64,000 nucleotides of DNA from Rhinopomastus cyanomelas. Lineage: Eukaryota; Chordata; Aves; Bucerotiformes; Rhinopomastidae. The stretch lies in assembly GCA_013400115.1 (NCBI GenBank), contig VXBP01007098.1, positions 2,026,513 to 2,090,512 on the forward strand, written 5' to 3'. Below are positions 13,401 to 25,164 of the stretch, piece by piece (the first letter of the stretch is position 1; each line of letters begins with the position of its first letter). Position numbers and translations under genes: made by a program. Under the pieces are notes generated by a model, which saw only the letters and a program-made list of their open reading frames with translations, was not told the origin of the DNA and searched no databases.

Positions 13401-16400
13401 GTAATTTTAAAGACAAAGTTTCAGCCATGTTTCGTCAATAATCCACACCAGATTTATCTGAAAGCTATAAAACAGGTAGAAAATGAGATGAAAACACTAA
13501 ATGGACTCCAGTCTGCTGAGGAATCATGAAAACATTTAATACCCTGCTACACAAAATGAACGTTGTCCTGGTGACACTGTAAACCCTTTAGATCACTACT
13601 CATGTTGTTAAATTCATGACACTTCAGCCAGAAATCACCTTGCTCGCCAAGCAAAACTACTTTTTATTTGCTTGACTGATAAACTGAAAGCATCAAGCAC
13701 ATAAGAGGATTAAAAGCATAAATGGATCTCATGCCAGTTCATCGTGCAGCTTTCTGTCTATGCTCAAGTAATTAACGCATAATAAGCAGCGCGTAAGACA
13801 CTTTAATACTGCACTTTGCTTGGTGACAGCCCATTTCACAACAGGATTGAATTGACAGAGCATACAAAACTAGCTTCAACCCACCTCAAAAAGCAATCCT
13901 CCTCCTCTGTCCAGATTTAATTGGCTTTGAGCAACTGTTACAGCCACAAGAGAGGAAAGAGGGGCCACCAAGGCTAGATGCAATCACTACATCTGACACT
14001 GAACTGGCATTAAAAATTATTACACCGTAATAATCAACTGGATCCATCAGCTGATTCAACTTCCACAGACAGACACTGACTTTTCATTAGGAAGTACAAT
14101 TTTCTTTTAAAACATATATTTTTTTAAAAACATGGTTTTAAAAATTGATTTAAAAGCCATCACAGGCCTGTCCTTCACAAAATACAAGCCATTCATTTAA
14201 CCACTAGCTTTTAATGAAGCGGATTCACTGTACTGAACCCGGTAAGTCTCACCAATTTCTCTCCAAATTTAAGCCATGTCAGTTGTTTGTACCAGAACCA
14301 TTCTATTCTAGTAAGACCAGTACAAGCTAATCAGAAGACTGTAAGGAAAAATTAGTCCAAAATTTTAGATGTAGAGACTTAAAAGCTTTTTGCCTCCTTA
14401 TCCATACATGGCATTAATACTGGATGTATTTTGTCTGCATCCAGTATCTGGACGTGTTGAAGAGCAAATAAAGACTGTGAAAATCACCAATATTAAAAAG
14501 TTTAGGTATATCTCTCTCCTGCTCATCTAAAGAGAATTTCCATAGATCAGTAACTTTTTTCTTAAAATGCAACATGTTTTAAAAATAATTTGCTCAGAAA
14601 AGCCAACCTAATTTTGTCATTGAAAACATCTCCAAAAGCAAGTGAATGCTCTACATTACACAACCATGTTTAATAATATTACCTGATAAATATTGAAGAT
14701 TCTGTTTAAGGAATATTAGTGGAAGTCTTGTGCTACTTACCCCTTGCTCATCCAGCTTAAGCAGCTGCTCAGGTACTTTGGGTGAGTTGGAAGCTTGCCT
14801 CAGGCACGGAATGCTCAGCTCTGGGATTACATACTCCAGCACCTCTTTGAGAGGCAGACCCCTTGCTGTGCCATGCCGAGCAGTGGATGGTATGGCGTCT
14901 TCCAAAATTGCTCCTCTAAGTGTAGTAAGCTGCAGGAAAGGCAAAACATACAAACCAGTTTTAGTTCTAATACTACAATGACCTTGGAAGAGATAAACAT
15001 CAAGTTTTATCAAAACATCCCTATTTTTATTGTTTTCAGCCAGCAATACAACTTCAAATAGGAGACTAGTTTTTATTGCCTTAGTGTCAAATATACATTT
15101 TATTTAAAGAAATGAACTGATTATCATATTCATTTAGTCTAACTCCTTACACTATTAACTTTTTTAGAAAACACACTTAACACACCAGGAAAACTAAAAC
15201 CATTAAATGTTAATGTTGTATTGCTCTGACAGACACAGGGGTTGTGGCACCTTCACTTAACTAATCCACTTACTTTCTAAACCATTTCCTAGAAATGAGT
15301 CAGCTGTGTCACACTATAGACTATAGACACACAGACACACTCCTGTTTTAGCAATAAAAGAAAAACCCTAGCCTAAAATAGCTTTTTTCCATATCTGCTT
15401 TACATGTGCATGAGCCCAGAGATACCGGGAGCTGTAGCTGGCACTTGACTAGGTCCCAATCACAACAAAAAGCAGCAGTGCTGAACAGTATGAATGTTTA
15501 TAGTTACTTGCTACAACAATGTTGTGTCATTTCATAGAAATCAAAGCTAGCTGCTGTGATAATTAAATTAGTTTGCAAGAGTTACTAATTGAAGTTGAGA
15601 CATGCCCTTCCACAACAATCACAAGACAGATATTTTTCCAATTAAGGCAATTATTTTTATCAACATATTCCTTTGACAGAAAACATATGTGGAAGTATAT
15701 AAAAATATCTCTCAGGCACAAGCTTCTAAGAAAGTTTTTTGAAGCAAACCATAAACATATAAATAACTTTTAGTACTAACTTTCATATCTTTCCCCTTTT
15801 TTCCCCTACACGTTTCTTAATTTACTACTTCTACAGTTGGAAACAACATCAAGCAGCTTGATCCAAACTTTATTTACTTTTCTTCTTGCTTGCTCCTAGA
15901 GTTTTCCTTCAGTCAACTTACTTCTGTTTGGGTAACCTCTCATAAAGAAAAATTTTATGTCGTAGAGAAAAGGAAAACTTTGTTCCAAGAACAAGAAATA
16001 TCCTTTTCCCTTAAACAACATATCTGCAGGCAAACAATTTGCATCCCTAAACTCTTAAGGTAATTTTGCAATTCCTCTCCAGAATTACTGAAAGGATATT
16101 ACCTCACTTGTCCTGAAAACTATACGATAGTTGAACTGAGATCCTTCTTTCTCTTTGGCATCTTCAACCTTCTCCCTCCGGATGCTGACAGCTACAGGTC
16201 CAAGATTTTCATCTATTCCAAAGTAGTTCTGATGTTCTTTGGCAAAAGAGTGAATGAAGAGGGAAGAGAATAATGTTCATCAAATCTCATACAAATTCTC
16301 TGTATTTTTTCTCATACAAGAAACTGTATTTTTAATTAAGCTATGAGAGGTGTAAATATGGTGGCATATGATCTTCTGAACTGTACAGTAAGTACAGAAA

Positions 16401-19400
16401 AATCACAGAATTATTCACTCACATCACATAACTCTCATTACTGCAACTATGAAGATATTTCTGCATGTTTTTGTTTCTGTGAAATAATTTCCCTTGATGC
16501 CATAAAGAATCACAATAAAGTGTTCAACAAAAGCTAACAGTCTTCAAACAGATAAGGTTCTATGTAGCTTCTTCCACTCTGTTCAATGTATTCCTATTTA
16601 ATGCTTTACATTCAAAGCAGCAACTCAGTTTTAACAAAAGCAAACTTGAGTCAAGCAACTCTTCGATCTTTGATGAACAGTTAAATTCATCCTTGAGCCA
16701 ACTGGCCTAGTCTGGCAGAGTAAATCATTACCAGCAGAAGAGAAAGATCAAATTAAAGACCATTTAGGCAGACAAGACACACTCAGGTCCATGGAACCAA
16801 CAGGAAGCAGCCAGTGTCACTGTAAGGCCGATCTTTTAAAGGTCATAGTGAGTGGTTACACCCTCCTTTAAAAAGGGCAAGAGGGTCTGGAAAGCTATAG
16901 ACTAGTCACCATAAACCTTCGTTCCCAGGGAGATTAAGGAACAAATTCTCATGGAAGACATTTCCAGGCCCATGAAGGACAAAAAGATGCCTGGAAACAG
17001 CCTGCATAGATTTACCAAACGCAAATCACGCATGACCAACCCAGTGGCTTTCTACAATGACATGACTGGCTTTAGGGATGAGGAATGAATGTCACCTACT
17101 GGTACTTGAGTTATGCTTTTTACACAGTACCCATAGCATCCACATAACTAAAGAGGAAAGACTTTGTTTGGACACGCAAATCACAAGGAGGACACAAACT
17201 GGTTGGAGAGCTGGTCTCGACTGACTCTGATGAAAAATGCAACTTCTGCTTAGTCTCCAGTTACTGAAAGGCTTATCAAAAGTTAATAGTTGAGCTGTTA
17301 CTGTTCACTTTTTGTTTTCATTATCTAAATGCAGCATCAATAGGTTCACGTGCATGGCCAAGTGCAAGGAGAACAGTTAAGGAGAACAGAAAAGTACTGG
17401 GGAACCTGGGAAGCCACGAGCTGCAGTAGACTCCCCTGAGAGAGGTGAAGGCTAACCACATTCTGGGCTGAGGTAGCAAGAGAGTGCCAACAGCTCTGGA
17501 GAAAACATTACATGTCTCTTCTGGCACTTTTGAGGCCACATAAGGAGTTGTGCCTGGTTTTGAAGAGACTGGGACAAAGTCAGCAGACAACTTCAAAGAC
17601 ATTTAGGGGGCTGGAGCTTATAACAGATCAGGAGAGGCTGAAGGACATGGGCTTGTGAAGCCTTGAGAAATCAGGTTAAAGAGAGAAACAACTGCAGGAC
17701 CCCACCAACTGATGGAGGTTACTGAGAAAGGAGACCCAAGCTCTCCTCCAGTGTACAGAGAGAACAGACAAGATGCAGCCCCACACTGAGGTGAATCGAA
17801 CACAGGAACAGGTTGCCAGGAGAGTCTGAAATCTCCATCTTGAAAGATGGTCTAAAGCTAAAGGGACAGCCAAAGTGGAACCTTAAAGGCAGCTTTAAAC
17901 AGAAGAATTAGATTGGATGACTTTCAGAAATGTCTTCAATCCAATTTACACTATAATTCCATATATTATATTGCAAAGATGTAAGAGAATAATTTCTCCT
18001 TTTAAGATTGTCTGGATTAAAAACCACTTTGCTAGCATTGTTAAGCTAGTCTGATTCATTTTTATAAATACATTATAAAAAAAAAGGGGAGCTTTCACAA
18101 AATGTCTTTCACTGAGAATTCATCCATACTCTCCCTGCATGGATATAAAGAGATAAAGTTATCTCTACACAAATTCCCTCATGCTATCTCTACCTGCATG
18201 CAGAAATTATACTTCATAGATCTCTGTGCTAAATTAAAACTTTGAGCCTTAATGGGCAAATTTATCAACTGAAACAGGCTTTTACACAGATTTTAGGTGG
18301 CCATTTTAAAGTGGCAGAGATTCAGAGTCCAAACAACATAAACACTTCCCACAGCTGCATATTCAGGCTTTGACAAAAGGTAAACTCCTCAGTTAGGGTT
18401 TCTACAGACCTCTATTTTAATGTAAATCTAGAAAAGAGTATCACACAGTTACTAGATTTCTTGTCTGCTGTATTCCTGAGCTGAAAAATGTCAGCTTGGC
18501 AGATATTTGCATGGTTCATGAACAATGTGAAAGGCACAAACCTAAAGATGTTATTTATGTACATTAAAAACAAAATAAACAGCTTCAAGAGTGTGAATTC
18601 AAGAAGATGGACTAAATTGCAGAACAGCATGGCTGTTGATATTCTGGGATTTGGGGAAAACATTTTGAATTCTATCTCATGAAGCACAAAGTTATTAGGC
18701 TCATTTATTTGATTTAAAAGTATCAACTGGAGAGCTGGAAATAAGAACTATTTTTTTAGCTGTTTGAAGAGATGGTAAAATATTACTCATTTTTTACTTT
18801 TTCACTGAGGAATGCCAACTTTTCTTCCAACACAGACTCACCTATACAAAACTGAATTGATATCAAAAGTTTGCCCCACCTCTACATTTCTGTTAGGACA
18901 TTTTTGCAGTTGAATATCAGTAAACAGATACAATAACATATGAAGAATAGCATCCCTCAAATAAAAAGCATGCTAGTAATGCTTAAATTCCAAGATATTA
19001 TGAGAACAATTGCACAAGGGGAAAGGACAAATCAAGGATAATAAAAGCATCTTTCAATGAAACTTTGTAGAAACAGAGGTGTTTTTTTGCCTCTTCTCAT
19101 CCCCTTTTATCCAACAAATATATAGTTTGCTAAAGGACACCATTAATAAAGCACAACCATGAGATAAAATAAAACATTCTAGATTTTACAAACCTTAATT
19201 GAAAACTGAAAAGATATGTTCCATAAACATTAACATATTTTGCATCAGTCGTGTTGAGTGTTATTTTAACAATAGTTACAAAGCTTATAAATATGCAGCA
19301 TAAAACTACAGCTCGTTTCAGAAGACACTGAATTCCAAATCTCGCATTTCTTGAAAGGGAATGGAATAATTAGTGCTACACATGCCAGTGTGTTTCTTCT

Positions 19401-22400
19401 ATGCATCTTAAAACAGAAATAAAACTTGTGTGCTGACAAGTGCCAATTATAAAACTGTGAACAAAATCAAATATTCAGAGTTATTTCTTTTCCACAGATA
19501 CCTTGTTAAAAGCAAACTGGCAGCATTACATATGTCTCTATATACTAGTGATGATTGTTTGCTAAATTTTTATTTGGTTCTTACATAATTATTTTGCTAA
19601 TTCAACTGTGCTGTTAAATCTACAATTCAATGAACAATCAGCTAGGAGACCTCACTGTCATGGAAGAGCATCACGTCAGACTCATTATGCACATAAACGT
19701 CACCTTTCCTCAACACAGGAGATCAGCACAGCAGAGTTTGTACAGACATTTTGCTGCCCGAGGCAAAATGCCCATTTAATTCCTCTGTCCACAATAAACT
19801 TTGTTTAGGTGTGTTCAGCTGGAAATAATCTGGAGATTCCATACATACTTGACATCTTGAAAAAATAGGTATTGAAAAATCAAGCTTTTAGTTCCATCAA
19901 CATGTTTGCCCTGACTTTTGGCTTCTGAGAGGCATCCCATACAGATGTATCTTGCGTAGCTTCTGTTTCAGCTCTACAGAAGGATTACACGGACCAAGGC
20001 ACGGCTTATGTATAATTGGAAAGTTGATGGACATTAAATACACCACATGAAGTTTACTTTGGAAGAGTTCTGCCTAAAGAACAATTACTAATAAGAATTA
20101 TAACAATACTAATTTCCTACTATTTATATAGAACTCCCAGATACTATTGCTTAACTTTTTAATATTTTATCAATATATGTCACTTTTTTCCTTACGACAT
20201 CATCTATGCATAGTACCAGAACAGAAGTTAGTTATTGTAAATTACATTCACATCAAGTTCCCAGAAAGGTCACTAGAGTGTTTTATGGTATATTTATACA
20301 TAAGTGTTTGAGTATTCTTCACATTTTCTTCTTTTAATCTCTTTAACAAGATTTTTCCTCATAAAAGAAGTTCAGCCCTTCATACCCTGTAACTCACAAA
20401 TCTTAAAAACATTTCACCAAGTCTTTGTTCACTTGGCTTAATCCTCTGAATTTACTGCCCCTTCCTTGCCTGGCTCTGGGTCTTTTTCTTTCTCCTTTGT
20501 GACAAATTCAGATTCTTCTCTTCCCTGCCTTTCATAAGAAGCATTTTTACAGCATGTTCTAAGTGTCTACTGTACTGTGAAAGCAAGGACTGTACTGGAT
20601 CCTCTTTAGAGTTCCTTGTAAAGGGTCAAGGAGGAAGCAGGACAGTACAGTGCTTATTTCCTGCTGTTCAAGTACAGTCAGAAAGCAGAGGAAGTGTGAT
20701 TTCAGGAAGTCTCAAGGCAGTAACATCTTTTCAGGACAGAAGCAATTTATATTTTTTTTCTTTTAATAACAGTGAAAAGATTGAGCTGTAATTCATAATT
20801 CAGAAAGGACAGAGACAGATATTTGAGGATTTTCTCCACAAAAGCAGAGATCTCACACATGTTGTACACTGTGACAGGTTGAAAGGCCAGGAAAAAAGGC
20901 ATAAAATAATCTTTCAGCTGAAAAACCAATATATCACCAGAAGGCCTCTGTTTAAGGAGTTATGTGTATGTGCATAGAGTATGAAAGGCCCCAAGAGACA
21001 ACTACAGACAGCAGAATCTAGAAGAACAGAGTCAGAAACCTCAATAGTAAAAACTTCTCTTTGGGAAGCACCTTTTTAGGAAACAGCGATTCCCACTCTT
21101 GGTATCACTACTTCCAATGGATTTTCTAGAGACAGGTATCTTCTTTTCCTCCTGCTCACACTAAATGGTTGGTTCAGATAAGTAAACGGATGTATTAATT
21201 TAAATTCAAACGATCCTAAACTTAGTGATATTAAACAATTTCTGCGTAGCTTTATACATAAGCCATTGGTTGTTGAATGACTCTCTGGACATTCAAGGCA
21301 GAGTAACAGGCTTCCAGTAAGGAGTGTCAGGATGCCCTGTAATTCTTATGTTTCTCTACAGCAAAGAAGAAGAAAAACAATATTTCTACTAAGCAAGATA
21401 AATCTATCGCATGAATGTCACAGTTGCATTACAAACATTTACCTTTTCCATAGAAGAACTTGCGGTAATAATACGCTCCAAGATCAATGTGTTCTATGAT
21501 GTAACGCTTCACTTTCTCTCTGTGAATGGACTGGTTTTCTCTTGGTACTTCCAGCACTGAAACACCAGCATTTGTGCAATGGGAACTCAGAGAGGACTCA
21601 AAAGAACAACTTTCACCTGAAGAAAAAGATGCTGAATTTGCCCTAGAAAGTGCAATCCGTCTATCACCTTCACCACCAGTTTCGTTCCTGAAGTAAGGGC
21701 AACTCAATACTAAATCATTGCTTTTCCCATCACCCTCATCAGCATCTAAATTCTCTTTTGAGTTGAGGTCTTCTTTGCTTCCTAGAGGAGATTCACAGTT
21801 TCCCGTTTGGCCTGCAGGCATCTGAGTTTGTGATGCGGCCGAAGCCCCAGTGGTTATATTTTTCCTTTTTCCTACATTTACTCTGGTAGCCATCGCTTCA
21901 TTTATGTTAAACAAAACGCTCTGAACATCATAATGTGCAAAACATTTCTGACAGTTCCATGAACGAACGTTTCTGTCGAGTCTGTCATCCAGATCAGATG
22001 AAAACTTGAAGGTTTCATGCTCGCTTTTAACTGTTCGCAATTTTCTAAACAGAGATGTTTCTACGGCTTCTGATTTTAGCCTCCTCTTGAAAGATTTCTC
22101 CCTGTCTCGACCTAGAAGTAGGGCACTATCCATGTAATCCAAACCAGAAATCCTGACAAATTCCCCCCTAGAAATCTGGGCGGCAGCATGTAGACTTGGA
22201 GAAACTGCAGGGTCACAGTGGAAAAACTCAGAAAATCCAAACGGAGCAAGGGTTTTGTGTTCAAAATTTTCCACTCTGTATCCTCTCAGCATTGCAAAAA
22301 AATTCTCTCCAGACAAGCCTTGCCTATCGATCGAAGAGGTACTGCCATACTCTCTATGAAGAGCTGCTCCAGTGTTTGGGTTAACAGCATTCTGGTCTAA

Positions 22401-22907
22401 CACATCTTCAGCATCGATATCGCTTATTGTCACATCACTGTTGCTTCTTTGCCTTATAGGATGAAGTCCCCTTTGAGGAGAATGAACGAAAAGATCTCCA
22501 AATGAGTATTTTCCCTCCGTGAATTCCAATTCTAGCTCCTCTTGCTGTCCGTCGCTTTGGTCATTTTGTCCGTTTGGAAGTACTGAGCCAACACCCTCGT
22601 AACTGGCTGAAGGTCTGTTTTCCCAAGCTGCTTTACTCATTTCTTTGGAGCAATCCTTTTTAGGAGGCCATTCAGACACCCTTGCTCGAACACCCATTTT
22701 AGGCACAGCTGGTGTACCATTTGTTTGACTGTTTTCACTTTTGCTAGATGCACTTGAGGAAACAGGAGGACCCATGCTGCCATTCAAAGCTTTAAGTTTC
22801 CTGGCAAAATAATCATCAGACTGCATGCTTCTTGAAGACTCCCTGAACTTTGAGGAACTTCTGCTAACTTTGTGCTTATCGTCTTGCAAAGACCTTTGAT
22901 CACTCAT
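1275..22907 (-). CDS. SIPA1L2: SIPA1L2, 5' part of the coding region (six exons, partial)
   Basis: Join on the minus strand of 22907-21443, 16236-16103, 14929-14741, 10154-9980, 7892-7789 and 1432-1275, giving 741 codons plus two bases with no internal stop. Every junction has GT/AG ends and the phases agree. The product matches SIPA1L2 (as I know the human protein) rather than SIPA1L1: its N-terminus starts MSDQRS and contains MQSDDYFARK and PKMGVRARVSEWPPKK. Family knowledge: SIPA1-like proteins are Rap GTPase-activating proteins of neuronal and postsynaptic compartments, with a Ser-rich N-terminus, RapGAP, PDZ and C-terminal coiled coil. The window covers the N-terminal region and the first half of the RapGAP domain (from roughly residue 600). 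Residue 698, the Asn in RKRHIGNDIV, aligns with the catalytic asparagine thumb of Rap1GAP. The full protein is about 1,700 residues, so roughly 1,000 are encoded beyond position 1. The gene looks intact. Confidence 0.93.
3971..4000 (+). repeat. G-run cluster (possible G-quadruplex)
   Basis: Runs of four, nine and five G within 30 bases in an AT-rich intron, on the strand opposite to the gene transcript. Confidence 0.6.
5098..5175 (-). other. candidate 78-base cassette exon inside SIPA1L2 intron 5
   Basis: On the minus strand an acceptor with a long pyrimidine tract (CTGTCTGTTGCTTCTTCCAG) and a donor (GCAAG|GTAATT) bracket 78 bases. Only one frame is open, and it is the phase 0-0 frame needed to insert 26 residues (DITTPCLVPDQD...AGDPKSK) between exon 5 and exon 6. 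The two other frames contain stops. I know of no such exon in SIPA1L2, and introns contain many false exons. Confidence 0.3.
7789..7892 (-). CDS. SIPA1L2: SIPA1L2 coding exon 5 (residues 655-689, RapGAP)
   Basis: A 104-base exon. Two bases CT complete a Thr codon split from exon 4, followed by DSTGTHSLYTTYKDYELMFH, VSTMLPYMPSNRQQ. The acceptor is GATTTTCAG and the donor CAG|GTATGT in phase 0. The exon was found by reading the minus strand for the expected RapGAP sequence between exons 4 and 6; phases on both sides fit exactly. Confidence 0.94.
7893..9979 (-). other. SIPA1L2 intron 4 (2.1 kb)
   Basis: AT-rich intron. A decayed CR1 tail lies at 9895-9960 next to the donor. The stretch 8880-9120 is free of recognisable repeats and less AT-rich than its surroundings. 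I assign it no function. Confidence 0.8.
9895..9960 (-). mobile_element. decayed CR1 3' end beside exon 4 donor
   Basis: AGAGTGGTTTGGGTTTGAAG followed by GGATCTCTACAGGTCGTCTG resembles a mutated CR1 3' terminus. It lies about 20-85 bases into the intron after exon 4. Confidence 0.6.
9980..10154 (-). CDS. SIPA1L2: SIPA1L2 coding exon 4 (residues 597-654, start of RapGAP)
   Basis: A 175-base exon, 58 codons plus one base. It reads LSFQHKIGILYCKAGQSTEE, then EMYNNEMAGPAFEEFLDLLG and QRVRLKGFSKYRAQLDNK. This is the N-terminal part of the RapGAP fold. The acceptor is TTTATTTCAG and the donor AAAA|GTAAGT in phase 1. A degraded CR1 tail begins about 20 bases into the following intron. Confidence 0.95.
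10155..14740 (-). other. SIPA1L2 intron 3 (4.6 kb)
   Basis: Intron with one CR1 3' end (10983-11130). The remaining sequence, including about 13500-14250, has no recognisable repeat or ORF of substance. Confidence 0.8.
10983..11130 (-). mobile_element. CR1 3' end
   Basis: ATCACAGAATCACAGAATTA, then TTGGAAGGGACCTCAAAAGATC and the AGCAGGATCACCTAGACCAA block. It is the same subfamily as the copy at 36671-37299, with near-identical wording over about 130 bases. Confidence 0.88.
14741..14929 (-). CDS. SIPA1L2: SIPA1L2 coding exon 3 (residues 534-596)
   Basis: A 189-base exon, 63 codons, phase 0 at both ends. It reads LTTLRGAILEDAIPSTARHG, then LPLKEVLEYVIPELSIPCLR, and ends LLKLDEQG. The acceptor is TTCCTGCAG and the donor GGG|GTAAGT. 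It leads into the RapGAP domain. Shadow reading frames on the plus strand are open over this exon but are not genes. Confidence 0.95.
14930..16102 (-). other. SIPA1L2 intron 2 (1.2 kb)
   Basis: Short intron with consensus ends. I see no repeat or gene in it. Confidence 0.85.
16103..16236 (-). CDS. SIPA1L2: SIPA1L2 coding exon 2 (residues 489-533)
   Basis: A 134-base exon. The single base G from exon 1 completes GAA, and translation gives EHQNYFGIDENLGPVAVSIR through to FRTSE. The acceptor is TTTGCCAAAG and the donor is GTGAG|GTAATA in phase 0. This segment is strongly conserved in SIPA1-like proteins and lies just N-terminal to the RapGAP domain. Confidence 0.94.
16237..21442 (-). other. SIPA1L2 intron 1 of the coding region (5.2 kb)
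   Basis: Contains a decayed CR1 in the opposite orientation to the gene (about 16840-17971). The rest, 17972-21442, is AT-rich with no recognised feature. Confidence 0.8.
16840..17971 (+). mobile_element. CR1 fragment with ORF2 reverse-transcriptase remnants, internally deleted
   Basis: The first part (about 16850-17250) is a stop-ridden remnant of the CR1 reverse transcriptase, with readable traces such as KKGKRVWKA, DKKMPGNS and SCMTNPVAFYNDMTG. The GVPQGS and catalytic ADD region is missing. From about 17360 the sequence resumes in the ORF2 C-terminal region (GGGGCTGGAG, GAGAGGCTGAAGGACATGGG) and runs to a worn 3' tail near 17971. Confidence 0.75.
21443..22907 (-). CDS. SIPA1L2: SIPA1L2 coding exon 1 (residues 1-488)
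   Basis: Large first coding exon of 488 codons plus one base. The ATG is at 22907-22905, with G at -3. An in-frame TGA three codons upstream (22916-22914) fixes this as the start. The protein is Ser-rich and low-complexity at the N-terminus. It then carries family blocks: RQRSNSDVTISDIDAEDVLD near residue 153, REYGSTSSIDRQG, RSWNCQKCFAHYDVQSVLF near residue 315, KNITTGASAASQTQMP, and LSCPYFRNETGGEGDRRIAL near residue 402. It ends in IDLGAYYYRKFFYGK. The CxxC in NCQKCFAHYD is conserved in the family. The donor is AAAG|GTAAAT in phase 1. Four further codons read on into the intron before a stop and are not part of the protein. Confidence 0.95.
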
Positions 22908-23120
22908 GTCCAGTCAGTGGGACAGGAACCACTACTATTGCATAAACTTGCTGTTTCTTTTGTTATTACATTGTCTTTTCTGGGCCAGTAAACCCAGAAG
23001 TGTGTGGAGAAAGCTCAGTGTACCATTTTCATACAACTTCTGTCAGGAGAGCAAACTCAAAACTTTTCCTTCAGTTCAGATGCATTTGGGTCTGTATGAT
23101 TCCACACAAATTCTTTTTAT
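22908..23120 (-). promoter_or_regulatory. SIPA1L2: probable SIPA1L2 5'-UTR part of coding exon 1, with short uORFs
   Basis: On the minus strand a good acceptor (long T tract then GATCAACAG) ends at 23121, so the exon probably starts at 23120 and carries a 213-base 5' UTR before the ATG. In it are four tiny upstream ORFs, at 23085-23071 (MHLN), 23032-23015 (MKMVH, with two AUGs), 22971-22966 (AUG directly followed by UAA) and 22943-22935 (MQ). Each ends before the main start. The start of the exon is inferred from splice-site sequence only. Confidence 0.6.
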
Positions 23121-24429
23121 CTGTTGATCAAAAAAAAAAGAGGAAGTGTGTTAAAATGTTTATAGTCAGCAACAGTAAGATTCCAATGTTACTTGTAGAT
23201 ACACAACACCCCACGAACCAGACCTAATGAGACTTCCTTTGTATGGTTCTTTCTTCTGTCTCCTCAAAACCCAACGAATACAACGATCCCAGTTTCCCAT
23301 ATGATGCCCACAGATTCCAAGCTGTTTGAACGTGGTTATTTCTCATGGGCTAACCAGTACACCCATTGAAGAACAGGCTGTGTTCTGTCCAGAAGAATAC
23401 CCACATACAATCATTTCTGCATTTCTTTCAACATATTCAGCAACCCAGGTGCCTATTAGCTGTTTTATAATCCCTGGAGCTTTTTTTAATGATGTAATGT
23501 GAAAGACAGCAACACCTAAAACAACTTGTCCAAGTTTGCATGAAACTCGTTAAGACACACAGAGGTTTCCGGGGCAAGACTGATAGAAACTGTAAATAAA
23601 ACTTATGAAACAGGACTTCAGACAAAGAAAAGTGTTTTAACTTTAAAATAAGTAATCTTTCCCCTGGGATTAATTCAGTGAACAAAATGTATGTTGCTTT
23701 CTTTTAAAAAAATCTCCCCAAAGGGAGATGCACTTACGTTCCTTTACTTGGGCTGCAAACTACTATTCAGCTGGGTAAAACAGTTATAGCTGTTTCTGTT
23801 CTATGACCTTTTCCTGGTTGGCAACTCCAACTGTCAACACAGTTACAGTGCTAAAGAACACATCTTGTGGTGCTCCACAAAGAACGAAAGACAGTAGCCC
23901 TATTAATAACTGCTAATTTGATTACAAAGTTAGAATTGATATAATACAAAAGTGTTCTTCAATGGCTTTTATGCTCTTAAGAATCATCACAACTCACGCT
24001 GTGAAGATTCATAGCAGAGTCCGTCCGTTACCCCACTGTGTAGAAAAGTAAGAGAAGAGCCAGCATGCTACGCATTTGTTCCTTCAACAATGACACCCAA
24101 CCCAGAGATCTTTCAAGATGCTGTGAATAAGCCTAACATGTATTTATAAGAGGTTTTTTAAAAAAAGACAAATTTAGAAAGAAATAATTTCTCGCAGAAG
24201 TGGAAAATACATGTGAGATCAGAAAAGGGTATCTTGCGAAAATTCCCTTCTTTTCTTCCATTCTGCTGACTGTTTTTTCTGTCTTAGTGCAAATGAAGTG
24301 TATTGGACTGGAACACAATTCAGATTGAAATGAAATGGAGAATGAGATGGTGGGAGGCAGAAGGCAGACCGCATGGAGCAGTGACAGAGCTGGTGCCAGG
24401 TCCCCAAACGCTATCTATTGGGGTTTTTG
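23121..24429 (-). other. 5' intron or upstream flank adjoining coding exon 1
   Basis: Starts with the acceptor of coding exon 1 (on minus). No repeat or exon recognised. Confidence 0.6.
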
Positions 24430-24950
24430 GCTGATTTGGAGATCTCTTTAAACAGGAACCTTCAGGGAGGTAAGAGGGACCCAGTGGGAGTCGGAATCTC
24501 TTGCGGGAAAAGCCGAGAAGGAAAGCAGTGGGGTTCCAGCAGCAGGATCTTTAAACAAGAAGTTTAAAAACGAAACCAGAAGTCATGCTCAGACCAAAAA
24601 GAGCAGTGACAGAGCTAGCTGCTTTAGCCAATTTTAGTGGCTTTTAGCCACTTTTAGGGGCAAAAACAATTTTCAAAAATTGTGTCGATCCGGCAGCAGA
24701 AGAAGACTAGTTTACAGTCACCACTGCACACGGATGTGGGAACCCAAACAGAGGTCCCCAAGCAAGATAAGGCTGTGCAGGTGACAGCCTACACCAAATG
24801 TCAGTCTTTCACTCAGCCCAGGCTGTGTATGGTGCAAGCAGGTAGATTATCTGCTTAACCAAGTGGCACAGATGCAAGATGAGGTTGAAAGGCTACAAGC
24901 AGAAGTAGAAAGGCTCAGGAGTGTATATGCAGTATATTTCATGTATACTA
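24430..24950 (+). mobile_element. CR1-type LINE 5' region with ORF1 fragment
   Basis: The sequence reads, with one frameshift near 24840, as a LINE ORF1-like N-terminal segment: DVGTQTEVPKQDKAVQVTAY, a CQ...C pair, then a coiled coil VDYLLNQVAQMQDEVERLQA-EVERLRSV. From family knowledge this coil (C..C..VDDLL..V..L..EVERLRS) is typical of CR1 ORF1. An upstream piece around 24583 begins MLRPKRAVTELAALANF and soon stops. The reverse transcriptase and 3' end are missing. An old retroviral or other LINE origin is possible but less likely. Confidence 0.6.
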
Positions 24951-25164
24951 GTTAGTATTTTTAAATCAGAAGTTGACCTAATTGACAAAATTTTAATATA
25001 AATGACTGCTCCTGTCATTCCTGTCACTCAGTATGACAGCATGTTTTGGTTGACAGCTGACAGATAGCACTATATTTTCCTATCTTTGTTGTTCTTGAAG
25101 GTTTTTCTGCCCCCATAGTAAGAATTTAGCAGTTCACAAACATTCCTCTATGAATGCTGATACT

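Noticed and set aside
14730..15061. Plus-strand ORFs over exon 3
   Set aside because: Antisense shadows of the real SIPA1L2 exon.
20436..20565. Charged minus-strand frame ending GKEGAVNSED
   Set aside because: Only about 42 codons, explained by a purine-rich stretch; no splice sites fit the gene.
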